Source: an uncultured Caulobacterales bacterium (GTDB taxonomy: Bacteria > Pseudomonadota > Alphaproteobacteria > Caulobacterales > Caulobacteraceae). Taken from it: 64,000 bases of DNA. This document shows positions 1-9,472 of the stretch, piece by piece. Position 1 is the stretch's first letter; each line of letters begins with the position of its first letter. The notes under the pieces were generated by a model. It was not told the origin of the DNA and made no database searches. It saw only the letters and a program-made list of their open reading frames with translations. A program made the translations under genes and the position numbers. The DNA is taken from assembly GCA_903900155.1 (NCBI GenBank), contig CAIUMD010000017.1, positions 1 through 64,000 of the forward strand, read 5' to 3'.

Positions 1-45
1 GCCCCCTCCGGCCCTCCGGGCCACCTCCCCCAGCGGGGGAGGAGA
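1..45. repeat. Intergenic palindromic repeat, copy 1
   Basis: The window opens in a GC-rich repeat just downstream of the minus-strand nth gene. It contains the hairpin-forming arms CCTCCCCC and GGGGGAGG. A second copy lies at 52308-52352 and matches at about 42 of 45 positions. It probably belongs to a dispersed family of intergenic palindromes and may act as a transcription end for nth. The element may extend beyond the window. Confidence 0.7.
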
Positions 46-54
46 TTTCTGAAG

Positions 55-750
55 CTACGCCCCCAGAAACAACTCCCGCGACGGGCATAGATCGCTGATC
101 CGACACACCTCGCACTTCGGCTTGCGCGCCACGCACACATACCGCCCGTGCAGGATCAGCCAGTGGTGCGCCCGCGTCTGGTAGGGCGGCGGTACGACCC
201 GCATCAGATCCTGCTCGACCGCGTCCGGGGTCTTGCCCGCCGACAGCTTCAGCCGGTGCGAGACCCGGAAGACATGGGTGTCGACGGCGATGGCCGGCTC
301 GATGTCCAGCTCGTTCAGCACCACCGAGGCCGTCTTGCGCCCCACGCCCGGCAGGGCTTCCAGGTCTTCGCGGTTCAGCGGCACGTGGCCGCCGTGCTTG
401 TCCATCAGGATATGGGCGGCGGCGATGACGTTCTTGGCCTTGGTGCGGAAGAGGCCGATCGAGGCGATGTATTTGATCAGCCCCTCTTCGCCGAGCTCCA
501 GCATCTTCTCGGCGCTGTCGGCGACCTGGAACAGCGGGCCGGTGGCCTTGTTGACCTGGACGTCCGTAGCCTGGGCCGACAGGGCCACGGCGGTGACCAG
601 CTCGTAGGGGTTGGAATAGTTGAGCTCGGTCTTGGGGTGCAGGTCCAGGCTCTCGAAGCGCGCGAACAGGATTTCGACCCGTTCCCGCTCGGCCGGGCTG
701 ATGCGCTTTGCGGGCGGCTTCTTTTTCTTAGCGAGAGCGGGCTTGGCCAT
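55..750 (-). CDS. nth: Endonuclease III, base-excision DNA glycosylase/AP lyase
   Basis: A 231-residue protein that removes oxidised pyrimidines from DNA and nicks the abasic site. The helix-hairpin-helix motif LPGVGRKTA carries the catalytic lysine (about residue 139), and the catalytic aspartate lies in VDTH (about 157). The C-terminus has the iron-sulfur ligand pattern C-x6-C-x2-C-x5-C (CVARKPKCEVCRISDLC). The reading frame is open further upstream to 792. I chose the ATG at 750 because it gives a lysine-rich start (MAKPALAKKKKP) and normal family length. It is divergent from the DUF2244 gene, with 66 bases between them. Catalytic and cluster residues are all present, so the function is secure. 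Confidence 0.96.
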   Translation of the reverse strand: MAKPALAKKKKPPAKRISPAERERVEILFARFESLDLHPKTELNYSNPYELVTAVALSAQATDVQVNKATGPLFQVADSAEKMLELGEEGLIKYIASIGLFRTKAKNVIAAAHILMDKHGGHVPLNREDLEALPGVGRKTASVVLNELDIEPAIAVDTHVFRVSHRLKLSAGKTPDAVEQDLMRVVPPPYQTRAHHWLILHGRYVCVARKPKCEVCRISDLCPSRELFLGA

Positions 751-816
751 GGGCCGGACCATGCCGTGATGCGGGCGCCTCGCCAAGCACACCTGGCGCG
801 CCTAAATTCTTCCGCC

Positions 817-1293
817 ATGGCCTTGCCGATCTACATGGACCGCGTGATCGCGCCGCATCGCTCGCTGAGCCCGCAAGGGGCGGCGGTGCTGCTGGGCGTG
901 ATGATGGCGTTCAACGTGATGGTGGCGATCTTCCTCTTGGCGGTGCGGGCGCCGGTGGTGCTGCCGTTCCTGGGGCTGGATGTGCTGGCCCTATGGTTAG
1001 CCTTGCGGGCCAGTGATCGCGCCGCCCGCCGGGTCGAGCGCGTCCAGGTCACCGCCGAGGCCGTCACCGTCAGCCGCGAGGACGAGAAGGGCGCACGCAC
1101 TGTCTGGACCTCGCCCACCGCCTTCACCCGCGTCGGCGTCGACCATCTGGGCGAACACGAGACCCGCGTGCGGCTGATGATCTACCGCAAACGCCTGACC
1201 CTGGCCCGCGCGCTGGGGCCCGATGAGCGGGAACGCTTCGCCGGCGACCTGCAGAACGCTATCCGCGCGGCCCGCAGCGAGCGGTGGTCATGA
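817..1293 (+). CDS. DUF2244 integral membrane protein
   Basis: A 158-residue protein of a family found widely in alphaproteobacteria and of unknown role. It begins MALPIYMDRVIAPHRSLS and has two hydrophobic segments (about residues 20-40 and 44-60). A polar domain with a WTSPTAFTRV-type stretch and a basic end follow. Family knowledge supports only the name. The frame stays open far upstream, but that part lies antisense to nth and is not credible. The ATG at 817 fits the start of DUF2244 proteins. The next gene begins 46 bases downstream on the same strand, so the two could be co-transcribed. Confidence 0.8.
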   Translation: MALPIYMDRVIAPHRSLSPQGAAVLLGVMMAFNVMVAIFLLAVRAPVVLPFLGLDVLALWLALRASDRAARRVERVQVTAEAVTVSREDEKGARTVWTSPTAFTRVGVDHLGEHETRVRLMIYRKRLTLARALGPDERERFAGDLQNAIRAARSERWS

Positions 1294-1339
1294 TGATCGC
1301 AAGAACCGGGCGGACACCGTTATGCGAGCGCCCTAGCCT

Positions 1340-2227
1340 ATGACCATGGCATACGACGCAACCCCCCTCGAGGCCGAGAACGCAGAGCTGGTTCGCCTGG
1401 CGGAGCGCTCGGTCGACTATCACCGCATGGCCAAGGCGCTCGACTGGCTGGCCGAGCGGTGGTCCCATCACCCGTCGCTGGACGAGGCGGCCCAGGCCGT
1501 GGGCCTGTCGCCGTTCCACTTCCAGCGCATCTTCACCCGCTGGGCCGGGGTCAGCCCCAAGAGCTTCGTCTCGGCCATCGCCCATGCCGAGGCCCGGCGC
1601 TCGCTGGAGGCCGGCGGCACGGTGCTGGACGCGGCCTTCGACGCCGGGCTTTCCGGGCCGTCACGCCTGCACGACCTGTTCATCGCCCAGGAGGCCGCCA
1701 CCCCGGGCGAGGTGCGCCGGCGCGGGGCGGGCATGAAGCTGCGCTGGGGCTGGGCCCCGACGCCGTTCGGCAAGGGCCTGTTCGTGATGGCCGAACGGGG
1801 CCTGGCGGGCCTGGCCTTCTCGGACGGTGACGATGACAGCACCTTCGCCGACATGCATCGCCGTTTCCCGGCCGCCGACTGGATCCGCGACGACATGGCC
1901 GCCCAGGCCACGGCCCTGCACGCCTTCGCGGGCGGGGAGGGGCCGCTGCCGGTCGTGCTGATCGGCTCGCCCTATCACGTGCAGGTCTGGAAGGCGCTGC
2001 TGCGGATCCCGGCCGGCGAGACGGCCACCTACGGCCAGGTCGCCTGCTGGGCCGGCAAGCCCAAGGCCTTCCAGGCCACCGGCGGCGCCATCGGGGCCAA
2101 TCCGATCTCGCTGCTGATCCCGTGCCACCGGGCCATCGGCAAGAGCGGCAAGCTGACCGGCTACCACTGGGGCCTGGCCCGTAAGGCCGCGATCCTGGGC
2201 ATGGAGGCCGTCGCGGCGGCTGGCTAG
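1340..2227 (+). CDS. AraC-type HTH fused to O6-methylguanine-DNA methyltransferase (Ada-like)
   Basis: A 295-residue fusion. Residues about 30-130 are an AraC-type helix-turn-helix domain (AAQAVGLSPFHFQRIF, then GVSPKSF). Residues about 135-290 are a methyltransferase domain with the IPCHRAIG active site, acceptor Cys about 262. It should transfer alkyl groups from O6-alkylguanine to itself. E. coli Ada also has an N-terminal zinc domain that senses methylphosphotriesters through a cysteine. That domain is missing here, because the HTH starts almost at the N-terminus. This architecture is common in proteobacteria, and whether it regulates transcription is not evident. The ATG at 1340 was chosen; another in-frame ATG lies two codons on. 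Confidence 0.9.
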   Translation: MTMAYDATPLEAENAELVRLAERSVDYHRMAKALDWLAERWSHHPSLDEAAQAVGLSPFHFQRIFTRWAGVSPKSFVSAIAHAEARRSLEAGGTVLDAAFDAGLSGPSRLHDLFIAQEAATPGEVRRRGAGMKLRWGWAPTPFGKGLFVMAERGLAGLAFSDGDDDSTFADMHRRFPAADWIRDDMAAQATALHAFAGGEGPLPVVLIGSPYHVQVWKALLRIPAGETATYGQVACWAGKPKAFQATGGAIGANPISLLIPCHRAIGKSGKLTGYHWGLARKAAILGMEAVAAAG

Positions 2228-2234
2228 CGGAGCC

Positions 2235-2325
2235 GTCCTCGCCCTTCGACAAGCTCAGGGTGAGGACTACTTCTAAGGCCGTGACAGTAGAAAACCTCAT
2301 CCTGAGCTTGTCGAAGGACGAGGTT
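2235..2325. repeat. REP-like inverted pair, locus A
   Basis: Two 33-base units in opposite orientation lie between the converging ends of the AraC-Ogt gene and hslU. Unit 1 is 2235-2267 and unit 2 is 2293-2325. Each unit forms a hairpin with arms like GTCCTCGCCCT and AGGGTGAGGAC. Related pairs occur at 12154-12281 and 18586-18710. The position between convergent genes suits a bidirectional terminator or a REP/BIME-type element. Confidence 0.8.
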
Positions 2326-2333
2326 TTCGGGCC

Positions 2334-3625
<1,292 letters not shown>

Positions 3626-3626
<1 letters not shown>

Positions 3627-4204
3627 CACAGCACTTCGACGGTAAGATTGCCGTTCGTGTAGACGCAGATCTCGGCGGCGATGCCCATCGCCTTGCGGGC
3701 GAGCGCCTCGGCGGAGAGATCCAGGTCGATCAGCGCCTTGCCGGCCGCCAGGGCGTAGTTGCCGCCCGAGCCGATCGCCGCCACCGCGTTGCCGCCGGCG
3801 CTCTCGCCCGGCTCCAGCACGTCGCCGACGCCGGTGACGGTGTAGATGGCGGTCTTGTCGGCCACCAGCAGCATGGCTTCCAGCTTGCGCAGGTAGCGGT
3901 CGGTGCGCCAGTCCTTGGCCAGGTCGACGCAGGCGCGGGCCAGCTGGTCCGGATACTGCTCCAGCTTGGCTTCCAGGCGCTCGATGAGCGTGAAGGCGTC
4001 GGCCGTGGCGCCGGCGAAACCCGCCACCACCTTGCCGCCGGCCAGCCGGCGCACCTTACGGGCGTTGCCCTTGACGACGGTTGGCCCCATGGAGACCTGT
4101 CCGTCGCCGGCGATCACGGTCTGTCCGTTCTTGCGCACCGCCAGAATGGTCGTGCCGTGCCAGTCTGGAAAAGAGTTGGCGGGGAAGGATGTCGAGCTTT
4201 GCAT
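3626..4204 (-). CDS. hslV: HslV, threonine peptidase subunit of HslVU
   Basis: A 192-residue proteasome-like peptidase. The mature N-terminus would be the threonine in [13 protein letters not shown], so a 17-residue propeptide must be removed to expose Thr18. Downstream [14 protein letters not shown] and the later [11 protein letters not shown] stretch are characteristic. The open frame continues upstream to 4414, but only the ATG at 4204 places the catalytic threonine near the N-terminus. hslV is the first gene of the hslVU operon and is divergent from the moeB-type gene, with 41 bases between the two starts. Confidence 0.96.
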
Positions 4205-4245
4205 GGCTTCGCATGTGGCGAGGCCGGGCCGGAGGGTCAAGCGCC

Positions 4246-4983
4246 ATGAGTTTTTCCGACGTCGAGGTCGAGCGCTACGCCCGTCACCTGGTCCTGCGCG
4301 AGATCGGCGGACCCGGGCAGCAGAAGCTGAAGGCGGCAAGGGTCTTGGTGGTCGGAGCCGGCGGCCTGGGCGCGCCCGCGTCGCTGTACCTGGCCGCCGC
4401 CGGGATCGGCACAATCGGCCTGGTGGATCCCGACGCCGTCTCGCTATCGAACCTGCAGCGCCAGGTGCTGTACGCCGCCGCCGACGTGGGCCGGCCCAAG
4501 GTCGAGGCGGCGGTCGAGCGCCTGGGCGCGCTGAACCCGCACACGACCATCGAAACCCACCCGGTATGGCTGGACGCGGACAACGCCGGCGACATCGTCT
4601 CGCGGTATGACCTGGTGCTGGACGGCACTGATGATTTTTCCACCCGCTTCGCCGTCAGCGACGCCTGTCTGGCCCATGGCAAGCCGCTGGTCAGCGGGGC
4701 CCTGGGCCGCTGGGCGGGCCAGGTCGGGGTGTTCCACGGCAAGCCCTGCTATCGCTGCCTGGTGCCCGAGGTTCCGCCGGACGCCGAGACCTGCTCGCTG
4801 GTCGGCGTGGTCGGGGCCCTGGCCGGGGTGATCGGCTCGACGATGGCCCTGGAGGCGGTCAAGCTGGTGGCCGGCGCCGGCCAACCCTTGTCCGGCAAGC
4901 TGTTGATCTATGACGCCCTGGCGGCCGAGACCCGGACGGTGCGGATCGGGGCCGATCCCCATTGTCCGTCATGCGGCGCTTGA
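4246..4983 (+). CDS. moeB: MoeB/ThiF-family adenylyltransferase
   Basis: A 245-residue E1-like enzyme that adenylates the C-terminus of a small sulfur-carrier protein, most likely MoaD in molybdopterin synthesis. The nucleotide-binding motif is [11 protein letters not shown], followed by SNLQRQVLY and [11 protein letters not shown]. Two CxxC pairs (CYRC and CPSC at the C-terminus) should bind structural zinc. There is no rhodanese domain, as in E. coli MoeB. A ThiF role in thiamine synthesis cannot be excluded, because no moa or thi gene lies nearby. The ATG at 4246 follows the hslV divergent promoter region. Confidence 0.85.
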   Translation: MSFSDVEVERYARHLVLREIGGPGQQKLKAARVLVVGAGGLGAPASLYLAAAGIGTIGLVDPDAVSLSNLQRQVLYAAADVGRPKVEAAVERLGALNPHTTIETHPVWLDADNAGDIVSRYDLVLDGTDDFSTRFAVSDACLAHGKPLVSGALGRWAGQVGVFHGKPCYRCLVPEVPPDAETCSLVGVVGALAGVIGSTMALEAVKLVAGAGQPLSGKLLIYDALAAETRTVRIGADPHCPSCGA

Positions 4984-5042
4984 CGACTTTCGGATAACGG
5001 CGTTCGGTTCGTTTTTATGGGATCTCTCGGGGGAGCGCGGGG

Positions 5043-5996
5043 ATGAAGATGCTGTTGCGCGGCCTCGCGACCGCTCTCCTGCTGATCATCGGACTGGCGA
5101 CGGCGGGTTGGTTGCTGCTGCAGCGGCCCGACATCCCGTACGCCACGCTGGAAGCCAAGTATGGCTATGCCGACAGCCGCTATATGGACCTGCCGGGCGG
5201 GGTGCGGGCGCATTATCGCGACGTCGGCCCGCGCGATGCGCCGGTCATCGTGCTGGTGCACGGCTTCGCCGCCTCGACCCACGCCTGGAATGGCTGGGTG
5301 AAGGCGCTGTCGGGCGAGTATCGCGTCATCGTGCTGGACCTGCCCGGCCACGGCCTGACCCGCACCGGCGAGACCTATGTCGTCCAGCCCGACAGCTTCG
5401 AAACCGTGGTCGACCAGCTGACCCGGGGCCTGGGCCTGACCCGCTTCACGCTGGGCGGCAATTCGATGGGCGGCGAGGTGGCCTGGGCCTATGCCGTCGA
5501 CCATCCGGGCCGCGTCTCGCGCCTGATCCTGGTCGACGCCGCCGGCTGGCCCACCAAGGGGCGCGGCGGGGCGACGATCTTCAAGTTTTTAGGCAATCCG
5601 GTCGGCCGGCGGGTGCTGAGGGAGATCGAGATCCGTCCCCTGATGACCCAGGCGCTGAAGGCGGCCTATGTCGATCCCAAGCTGGTCACCCCGGCCCTGA
5701 TCGACCGCTATGTCGACCTGGCGCGCGCGCCCGGGCATCGCACGGTGCTGCTGGGCCAGCGGCCGCGCCGGGCGGCCACCGCGCGGGACCTCTCGACCAT
5801 CCATGTGCCGACCCTGATCATGTTCGGCCAGGACGACCGGCTGATCCCGCCCGCCGACGGCGAGAAGTTCCACAAGGCCATACCGGGCGCGACCCTGATC
5901 CTCTATCCGGGCGTGGGCCACGTGCCGATGGAGCAGATCCCCGACCGCTCCGCCGCCGACCTCAAGGCCTGGCTGGCGGCGCATCCGGAGAAGTAG
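5043..5996 (+). CDS. Membrane-anchored alpha/beta hydrolase
   Basis: A 317-residue alpha/beta hydrolase of unknown substrate. An N-terminal hydrophobic segment (about residues 8-27) looks like a membrane anchor or uncleaved signal. The oxyanion region is LVHGFAAS. The predicted triad is Ser141 in GGNSMGGE, an aspartate at about 264 in GQDDRLIP and His293 in GVGHVPME. Family members include esterases, epoxide hydrolases and C-C bond hydrolases, and nothing here narrows the choice. It ends two bases before the converging dehydrogenase gene. Confidence 0.85.
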   Translation: MKMLLRGLATALLLIIGLATAGWLLLQRPDIPYATLEAKYGYADSRYMDLPGGVRAHYRDVGPRDAPVIVLVHGFAASTHAWNGWVKALSGEYRVIVLDLPGHGLTRTGETYVVQPDSFETVVDQLTRGLGLTRFTLGGNSMGGEVAWAYAVDHPGRVSRLILVDAAGWPTKGRGGATIFKFLGNPVGRRVLREIEIRPLMTQALKAAYVDPKLVTPALIDRYVDLARAPGHRTVLLGQRPRRAATARDLSTIHVPTLIMFGQDDRLIPPADGEKFHKAIPGATLILYPGVGHVPMEQIPDRSAADLKAWLAAHPEK

Positions 5997-5998
5997 CC

Positions 5999-6985
5999 CT
6001 ACAGCATCGAAGGAATGACGCGGTCCGGCGGCCGGTGGCCGTCCATGAAGGTCTTCACGTTGACGATGACCTTCTCGCCCATGTCGATGCGGCCCTCGAT
6101 GGTGGCCGAGCCCATGTGGGGCAGCAGCACGACATTGGGCAGCTTCAGGAGCTTGGGATTGATGGCCGGCTCGTGCTCGTAGACGTCCAGGCCGGCGCCG
6201 GCGATCTCGCCCTTGGCCAGCATGTTGGCCAGCGCCCCTTCGTCGATCACCTCGCCGCGCGCGGTGTTGACGATCACCGCGTGCGGCCGCAGCAGCTTCA
6301 GCCGGCGGGCCGACAGCAGGTGGTAGGTCGCCGGGGTGTGCGGGCAGTTGACCGAGACGAAGTCCATCCGGGCCAGCATCTGGTCCAGGCTTTCCCAGTA
6401 GGTGCAGCCCAGTTCCTCGGCGATGCGGGGGCCGACGGGCTTGCGGTTGTGATAGTGCGCCTGCATGCCGAAGGCCTTGGCGCGCCGGGCCACGGCCTGG
6501 CCGATGCGGCCCATGCCGATAATCCCCAAGCGCTTGCCCCAGAGGCGGCGGCCCAGCATCCAGGTCGGCGACCAGCCCTGGAAGCCGCCGGCCTTGACGA
6601 CCTCGGCGCCTTCGACGATGCGGCGCGAGGCGGCCATGATCAGGGTCATGGTCAGGTCGGCGGTGTCCTCGGTGAGAACCCCGGGCGTGTTGGTGACGAT
6701 GATGCCGCGGGCATTGGCCGTGGCGACGTCGATATTGTCGACGCCGGCGCCGAAATTGGCGATCAGCTTGAGCCGATCGCCGGATCGCGACAGAAGACGC
6801 GAGTCGATACGATCGGTGATCGTCGGCACCAGCACGTCGGCGCGACCCATGGCGTCGACCAGTTCATCCGCCGTCAAGGGTTTGTCGGAGACGTTCAGTT
6901 CGGTGTCGAACAGTTCGCACATCCGCGTCTCCACCGGGTCGGGGAGTTTGCGGGTGACGATGACTTTGAGCTTGCGAGCGGCCAT
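5999..6985 (-). CDS. D-2-hydroxyacid dehydrogenase (glyoxylate/hydroxypyruvate reductase or D-glycerate dehydrogenase type)
   Basis: A 328-residue NAD(P)-dependent dehydrogenase. The dinucleotide motif is IIGMGRIGQAVARRA. The catalytic triad of the family is visible: Arg in NTARGEVIDE, Glu in DVYEHEP and His in LLPHMGSAT. The sequence resembles glyoxylate reductase/D-glycerate dehydrogenase (GyaR-like) proteins, which reduce glyoxylate or hydroxypyruvate. The exact substrate is not settled by sequence. The gene converges with the hydrolase gene and is divergent from the SH3 protein gene (72 bases between starts). Confidence 0.88.
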   Translation of the reverse strand: MAARKLKVIVTRKLPDPVETRMCELFDTELNVSDKPLTADELVDAMGRADVLVPTITDRIDSRLLSRSGDRLKLIANFGAGVDNIDVATANARGIIVTNTPGVLTEDTADLTMTLIMAASRRIVEGAEVVKAGGFQGWSPTWMLGRRLWGKRLGIIGMGRIGQAVARRAKAFGMQAHYHNRKPVGPRIAEELGCTYWESLDQMLARMDFVSVNCPHTPATYHLLSARRLKLLRPHAVIVNTARGEVIDEGALANMLAKGEIAGAGLDVYEHEPAINPKLLKLPNVVLLPHMGSATIEGRIDMGEKVIVNVKTFMDGHRPPDRVIPSML

Positions 6986-7057
6986 GGGCGGTTTGAAAAG
7001 CTCTCACTGACGGGCGTTTGAAAGCTGTAGCAAAGGGGCCCGAGGGGGCCAAGCAAC

Positions 7058-7597
7058 ATGCCGTCGAAAACAGAACAACGTTCGCTTCTTGTCGTCCTCC
7101 AAGCAAGTGTTTGGGGGGCGGTAGCCGCCTTGGCGACGGGGCCGGCGATGGCGGAGGGGCCCAAGATCACGCCCTCGGGCCTGGAAGTGCCGCGCTACGT
7201 CTCGCTGAAATACGCGGAAGTGAACGCCCGCAACGGTCCGGACGAGGCCCACCAGCTGCTGTGGATCTACCACGCCAAGGGCATGCCGGTGCAGATCGTA
7301 GCCGAGACGCGCGAGTGGCGCAGGATCTGCGACCCCGAAGGCGGCCTGGCCTGGGTGCACCGCCGGGTGATCGACGGCCGCCGCTCGGCCATGCGGGTGC
7401 GGCCTTCGAACCTACCCCTGCTCAGCGCCCCCAAAACGGGGGCCAAGGTCAGCGCCTATCTGAAGGGCCGTTCGACCGCCAGCCTGGACAAGTGCGAGGC
7501 GGGCTGGTGCCGCCTGCGCGCCGACGGCTCGTCGGGCTGGGCGCGCGAAACCGACATCTGGGGCGCCGATCCCGCCGTCCAGTGCCGCAAGGGATAG
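7058..7597 (+). CDS. Secreted bacterial SH3-domain protein
   Basis: A 179-residue protein with a signal peptide (hydrophobic core LLVVLQASVWGAVAALA, cleavage near AMAEG). Two SH3-type repeats follow: about residues 45-105 (YVSLKYAEVNARNGPD, then WRRICDPEGGLAWVHRR) and about 110-170 (WCRLRADGSSGWARETDIWG). Such proteins usually sit in the periplasm and are thought to bind peptidoglycan or other envelope partners, but the function here is unknown. The stop is followed by an inverted repeat (7607-7634) and then fabA, so it may or may not belong to the fab transcript. Confidence 0.8.
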   Translation: MPSKTEQRSLLVVLQASVWGAVAALATGPAMAEGPKITPSGLEVPRYVSLKYAEVNARNGPDEAHQLLWIYHAKGMPVQIVAETREWRRICDPEGGLAWVHRRVIDGRRSAMRVRPSNLPLLSAPKTGAKVSAYLKGRSTASLDKCEAGWCRLRADGSSGWARETDIWGADPAVQCRKG

Positions 7598-7606
7598 GAA
7601 CGTGAT

Positions 7607-7634
7607 GGGTCAGGGAAACGTTGAGACCTGACCC
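7607..7634. repeat. Inverted repeat upstream of fabA
   Basis: GGGTCAGG (7607-7614) and CCTGACCC (7627-7634) form a perfect 8-base stem around a 12-base loop. It lies between the SH3 gene and fabA (start 7658). It could be an operator for the fab cluster or a weak terminator. No run of T follows, so a factor-independent terminator is unlikely. Confidence 0.4.
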
Positions 7635-7657
7635 GCCGCCGTGCTAGGGCGTCCCCT

Positions 7658-8173
7658 ATGCAGAAGAACGCCTATAGCTACGAAGAACTCCTGGCCTGCG
7701 GTCGCGGCGAGCTGTTCGGCCCCGGCAACGCCCAATTGCCGGCCCCGCCGATGCTGATGTTCGACCGGATCGTCCGCATCGAGGCCGACGGCGGCAAGTA
7801 TGGCAAGGGCTATGTCGAGGCCGAGTTCGACATCAATCCCGACCTCTGGTTCTTCGGCTGCCACTTCATCGGCGACCCCGTCATGCCCGGCTGCCTGGGC
7901 CTGGACGCCATGTGGCAGCTGGTCGGCTTCTTCCTGGGCTGGTCGGGCGCGCCCGGCCGCGGCCGCGCCCTGGGCGTCGGCGAGGTGAAATTCACCGGCC
8001 AGGTGACCCCGGACGTCAAGAAAGTCGTCTACAAGATCGACCTGAAGCGCGTGATCATGCGCAAACTCGTCATGGGAATCGGCGAAGGCGTTCTGGAAGC
8101 CGACGGCAAGGTGATCTACGAAACCAAGGACCTGAAGGTCGGCACGTTCACCGCCGAACAGATGGCGTCCTGA
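7658..8173 (+). CDS. fabA: FabA, 3-hydroxydecanoyl-ACP dehydratase/isomerase
   Basis: A 171-residue enzyme that dehydrates 3-hydroxyacyl-ACP and isomerises trans-2- to cis-3-decenoyl-ACP, the branch point to unsaturated fatty acids. The active-site stretch [19 protein letters not shown] has His69 and Asp83, matching E. coli His70 and Asp84. The conserved KFTGQV strand follows. Length equals the family norm. fabB is next and fabI follows, so this is the anaerobic unsaturated fatty acid pathway cluster. Confidence 0.97.
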   Translation: MQKNAYSYEELLACGRGELFGPGNAQLPAPPMLMFDRIVRIEADGGKYGKGYVEAEFDINPDLWFFGCHFIGDPVMPGCLGLDAMWQLVGFFLGWSGAPGRGRALGVGEVKFTGQVTPDVKKVVYKIDLKRVIMRKLVMGIGEGVLEADGKVIYETKDLKVGTFTAEQMAS

Positions 8174-8245
8174 TCCGTTAGACGAGACCGGCCCTCGAGA
8201 GCTGGCCCCTGATCGGGTCTCCTGGGGGAGAAGAGGATTTACGAT

Positions 8246-9457
8246 ATGCGTCGCGTCGTCGTCACCGGACTGGGGATCGTCTCGTCCATCGGCAACAACG
8301 CCAATGAGGTGTTGGCGTCCCTGCGGGAAGCCAAGTCCGGCGTGATTTCCGCGCCGGACTATGCCGAGCGCGGGTTCCGCTGCCAGGTCCATGCCGCGCC
8401 CCAGATCGAGTGGGAGTCGCTGGTCGACCGTCGCGCCGCGCGCTTCCTGTCGCCGGGCCTGGCCTATGCCCACGTCGCCATGGAGCAGGCGATCGCCGAT
8501 TCCGGGCTGGAAGAGGGCGAGATCTCCAACGAGCGCACCGGCCTGATCGTCGGTTCGGGCGGCCCCTCGACCAGCATCATCGTCGAGGCCGCGGCCACGA
8601 CGGTCGAGAAGGGCCCCAAGCGGATCGGTCCGTTCGCGGTGCCCAAGGCCATGAGCTCGGGCCCGTCGGCGGTGCTGTCGACCTGGTTCAAGATCCGCGG
8701 CGTCAACTATTCCATCAGCTCGGCCTGCGCGACCAGCGCCCACTGCATCGGCGCGGGCGCCGAGCAGATCCAGCTGGGCAAGCAGGACATCATCTTCGCC
8801 GGCGGCTGCGAGGAGCTGGACTGGACCCTGTCGAACCTGTTCGACGCCATGGGCGCCATGTCCACGCACTTCAACGACAACCCGGCCGTGGCCAGCCGCG
8901 CCTATGACAAGAACCGCGACGGTTTTGTCATCGCGGGCGGCGCGGGCATCGTGGTCCTCGAGGAGTACGAGCACGCCAAGGCGCGCGGGGCCAAGATCTA
9001 CGGCGAACTGGTCGGCTACGCCGCCAATTCGGACGGCTTCGACATGGTCGCCCCGTCGGGCGAGGGCGCGGCGCGCTGCATGAAGCTGGCCATGGCGCAG
9101 GCGGGTAACCGCACCATCGACTACCTGAACCCGCACGGCACCTCGACGCCGGTCGGCGACAGCAAGGAGATGGGCGCGGTGCGCGAGGTGTTCGGCGCCA
9201 AGGCCCCGATGATCTCGTCGACCAAGTCCCTGACCGGCCACAGCCTGGGCGCCGCCGGCGCGCAGGAGGCCATCTACTCGATCCTGATGCTGGGCAACGG
9301 CTTCGCGGCCGAGAGCGCCCATATCGAGGAGTTGGACCCCGAGTTCGCCGACCTGCCGATCCTGCAGAAGCGCGTGGACAAGTCGTTGGAAACGGTGATG
9401 TCCAACAGCTTCGGCTTTGGCGGCACCAACGGCACGCTGATCTTCAGCCGCGTCTAG
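8246..9457 (+). CDS. fabB: FabB, beta-ketoacyl-ACP synthase I
   Basis: A 403-residue condensing enzyme that elongates acyl-ACP, including cis-3-decenoyl-ACP made by FabA. The nucleophile is Cys161 in [10 protein letters not shown]. The two catalytic histidines are in [10 protein letters not shown] and [11 protein letters not shown], near residues 297 and 332. The C-terminus [14 protein letters not shown] is typical. It starts 72 bases after fabA. A GT41-type gene begins 15 bases after its stop, which indicates co-transcription. Confidence 0.97.
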   Translation: MRRVVVTGLGIVSSIGNNANEVLASLREAKSGVISAPDYAERGFRCQVHAAPQIEWESLVDRRAARFLSPGLAYAHVAMEQAIADSGLEEGEISNERTGLIVGSGGPSTSIIVEAAATTVEKGPKRIGPFAVPKAMSSGPSAVLSTWFKIRGVNYSISSACATSAHCIGAGAEQIQLGKQDIIFAGGCEELDWTLSNLFDAMGAMSTHFNDNPAVASRAYDKNRDGFVIAGGAGIVVLEEYEHAKARGAKIYGELVGYAANSDGFDMVAPSGEGAARCMKLAMAQAGNRTIDYLNPHGTSTPVGDSKEMGAVREVFGAKAPMISSTKSLTGHSLGAAGAQEAIYSILMLGNGFAAESAHIEELDPEFADLPILQKRVDKSLETVMSNSFGFGGTNGTLIFSRV

Positions 9458-9472
9458 GGCGGAGCGGGCGTC

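Noticed and set aside
4910..7021. A 703-residue plus-strand open frame overlapping the hydrolase and dehydrogenase genes
   Set aside because: It is out of frame with the hydrolase and antisense to the dehydrogenase, both of which have full catalytic motifs.
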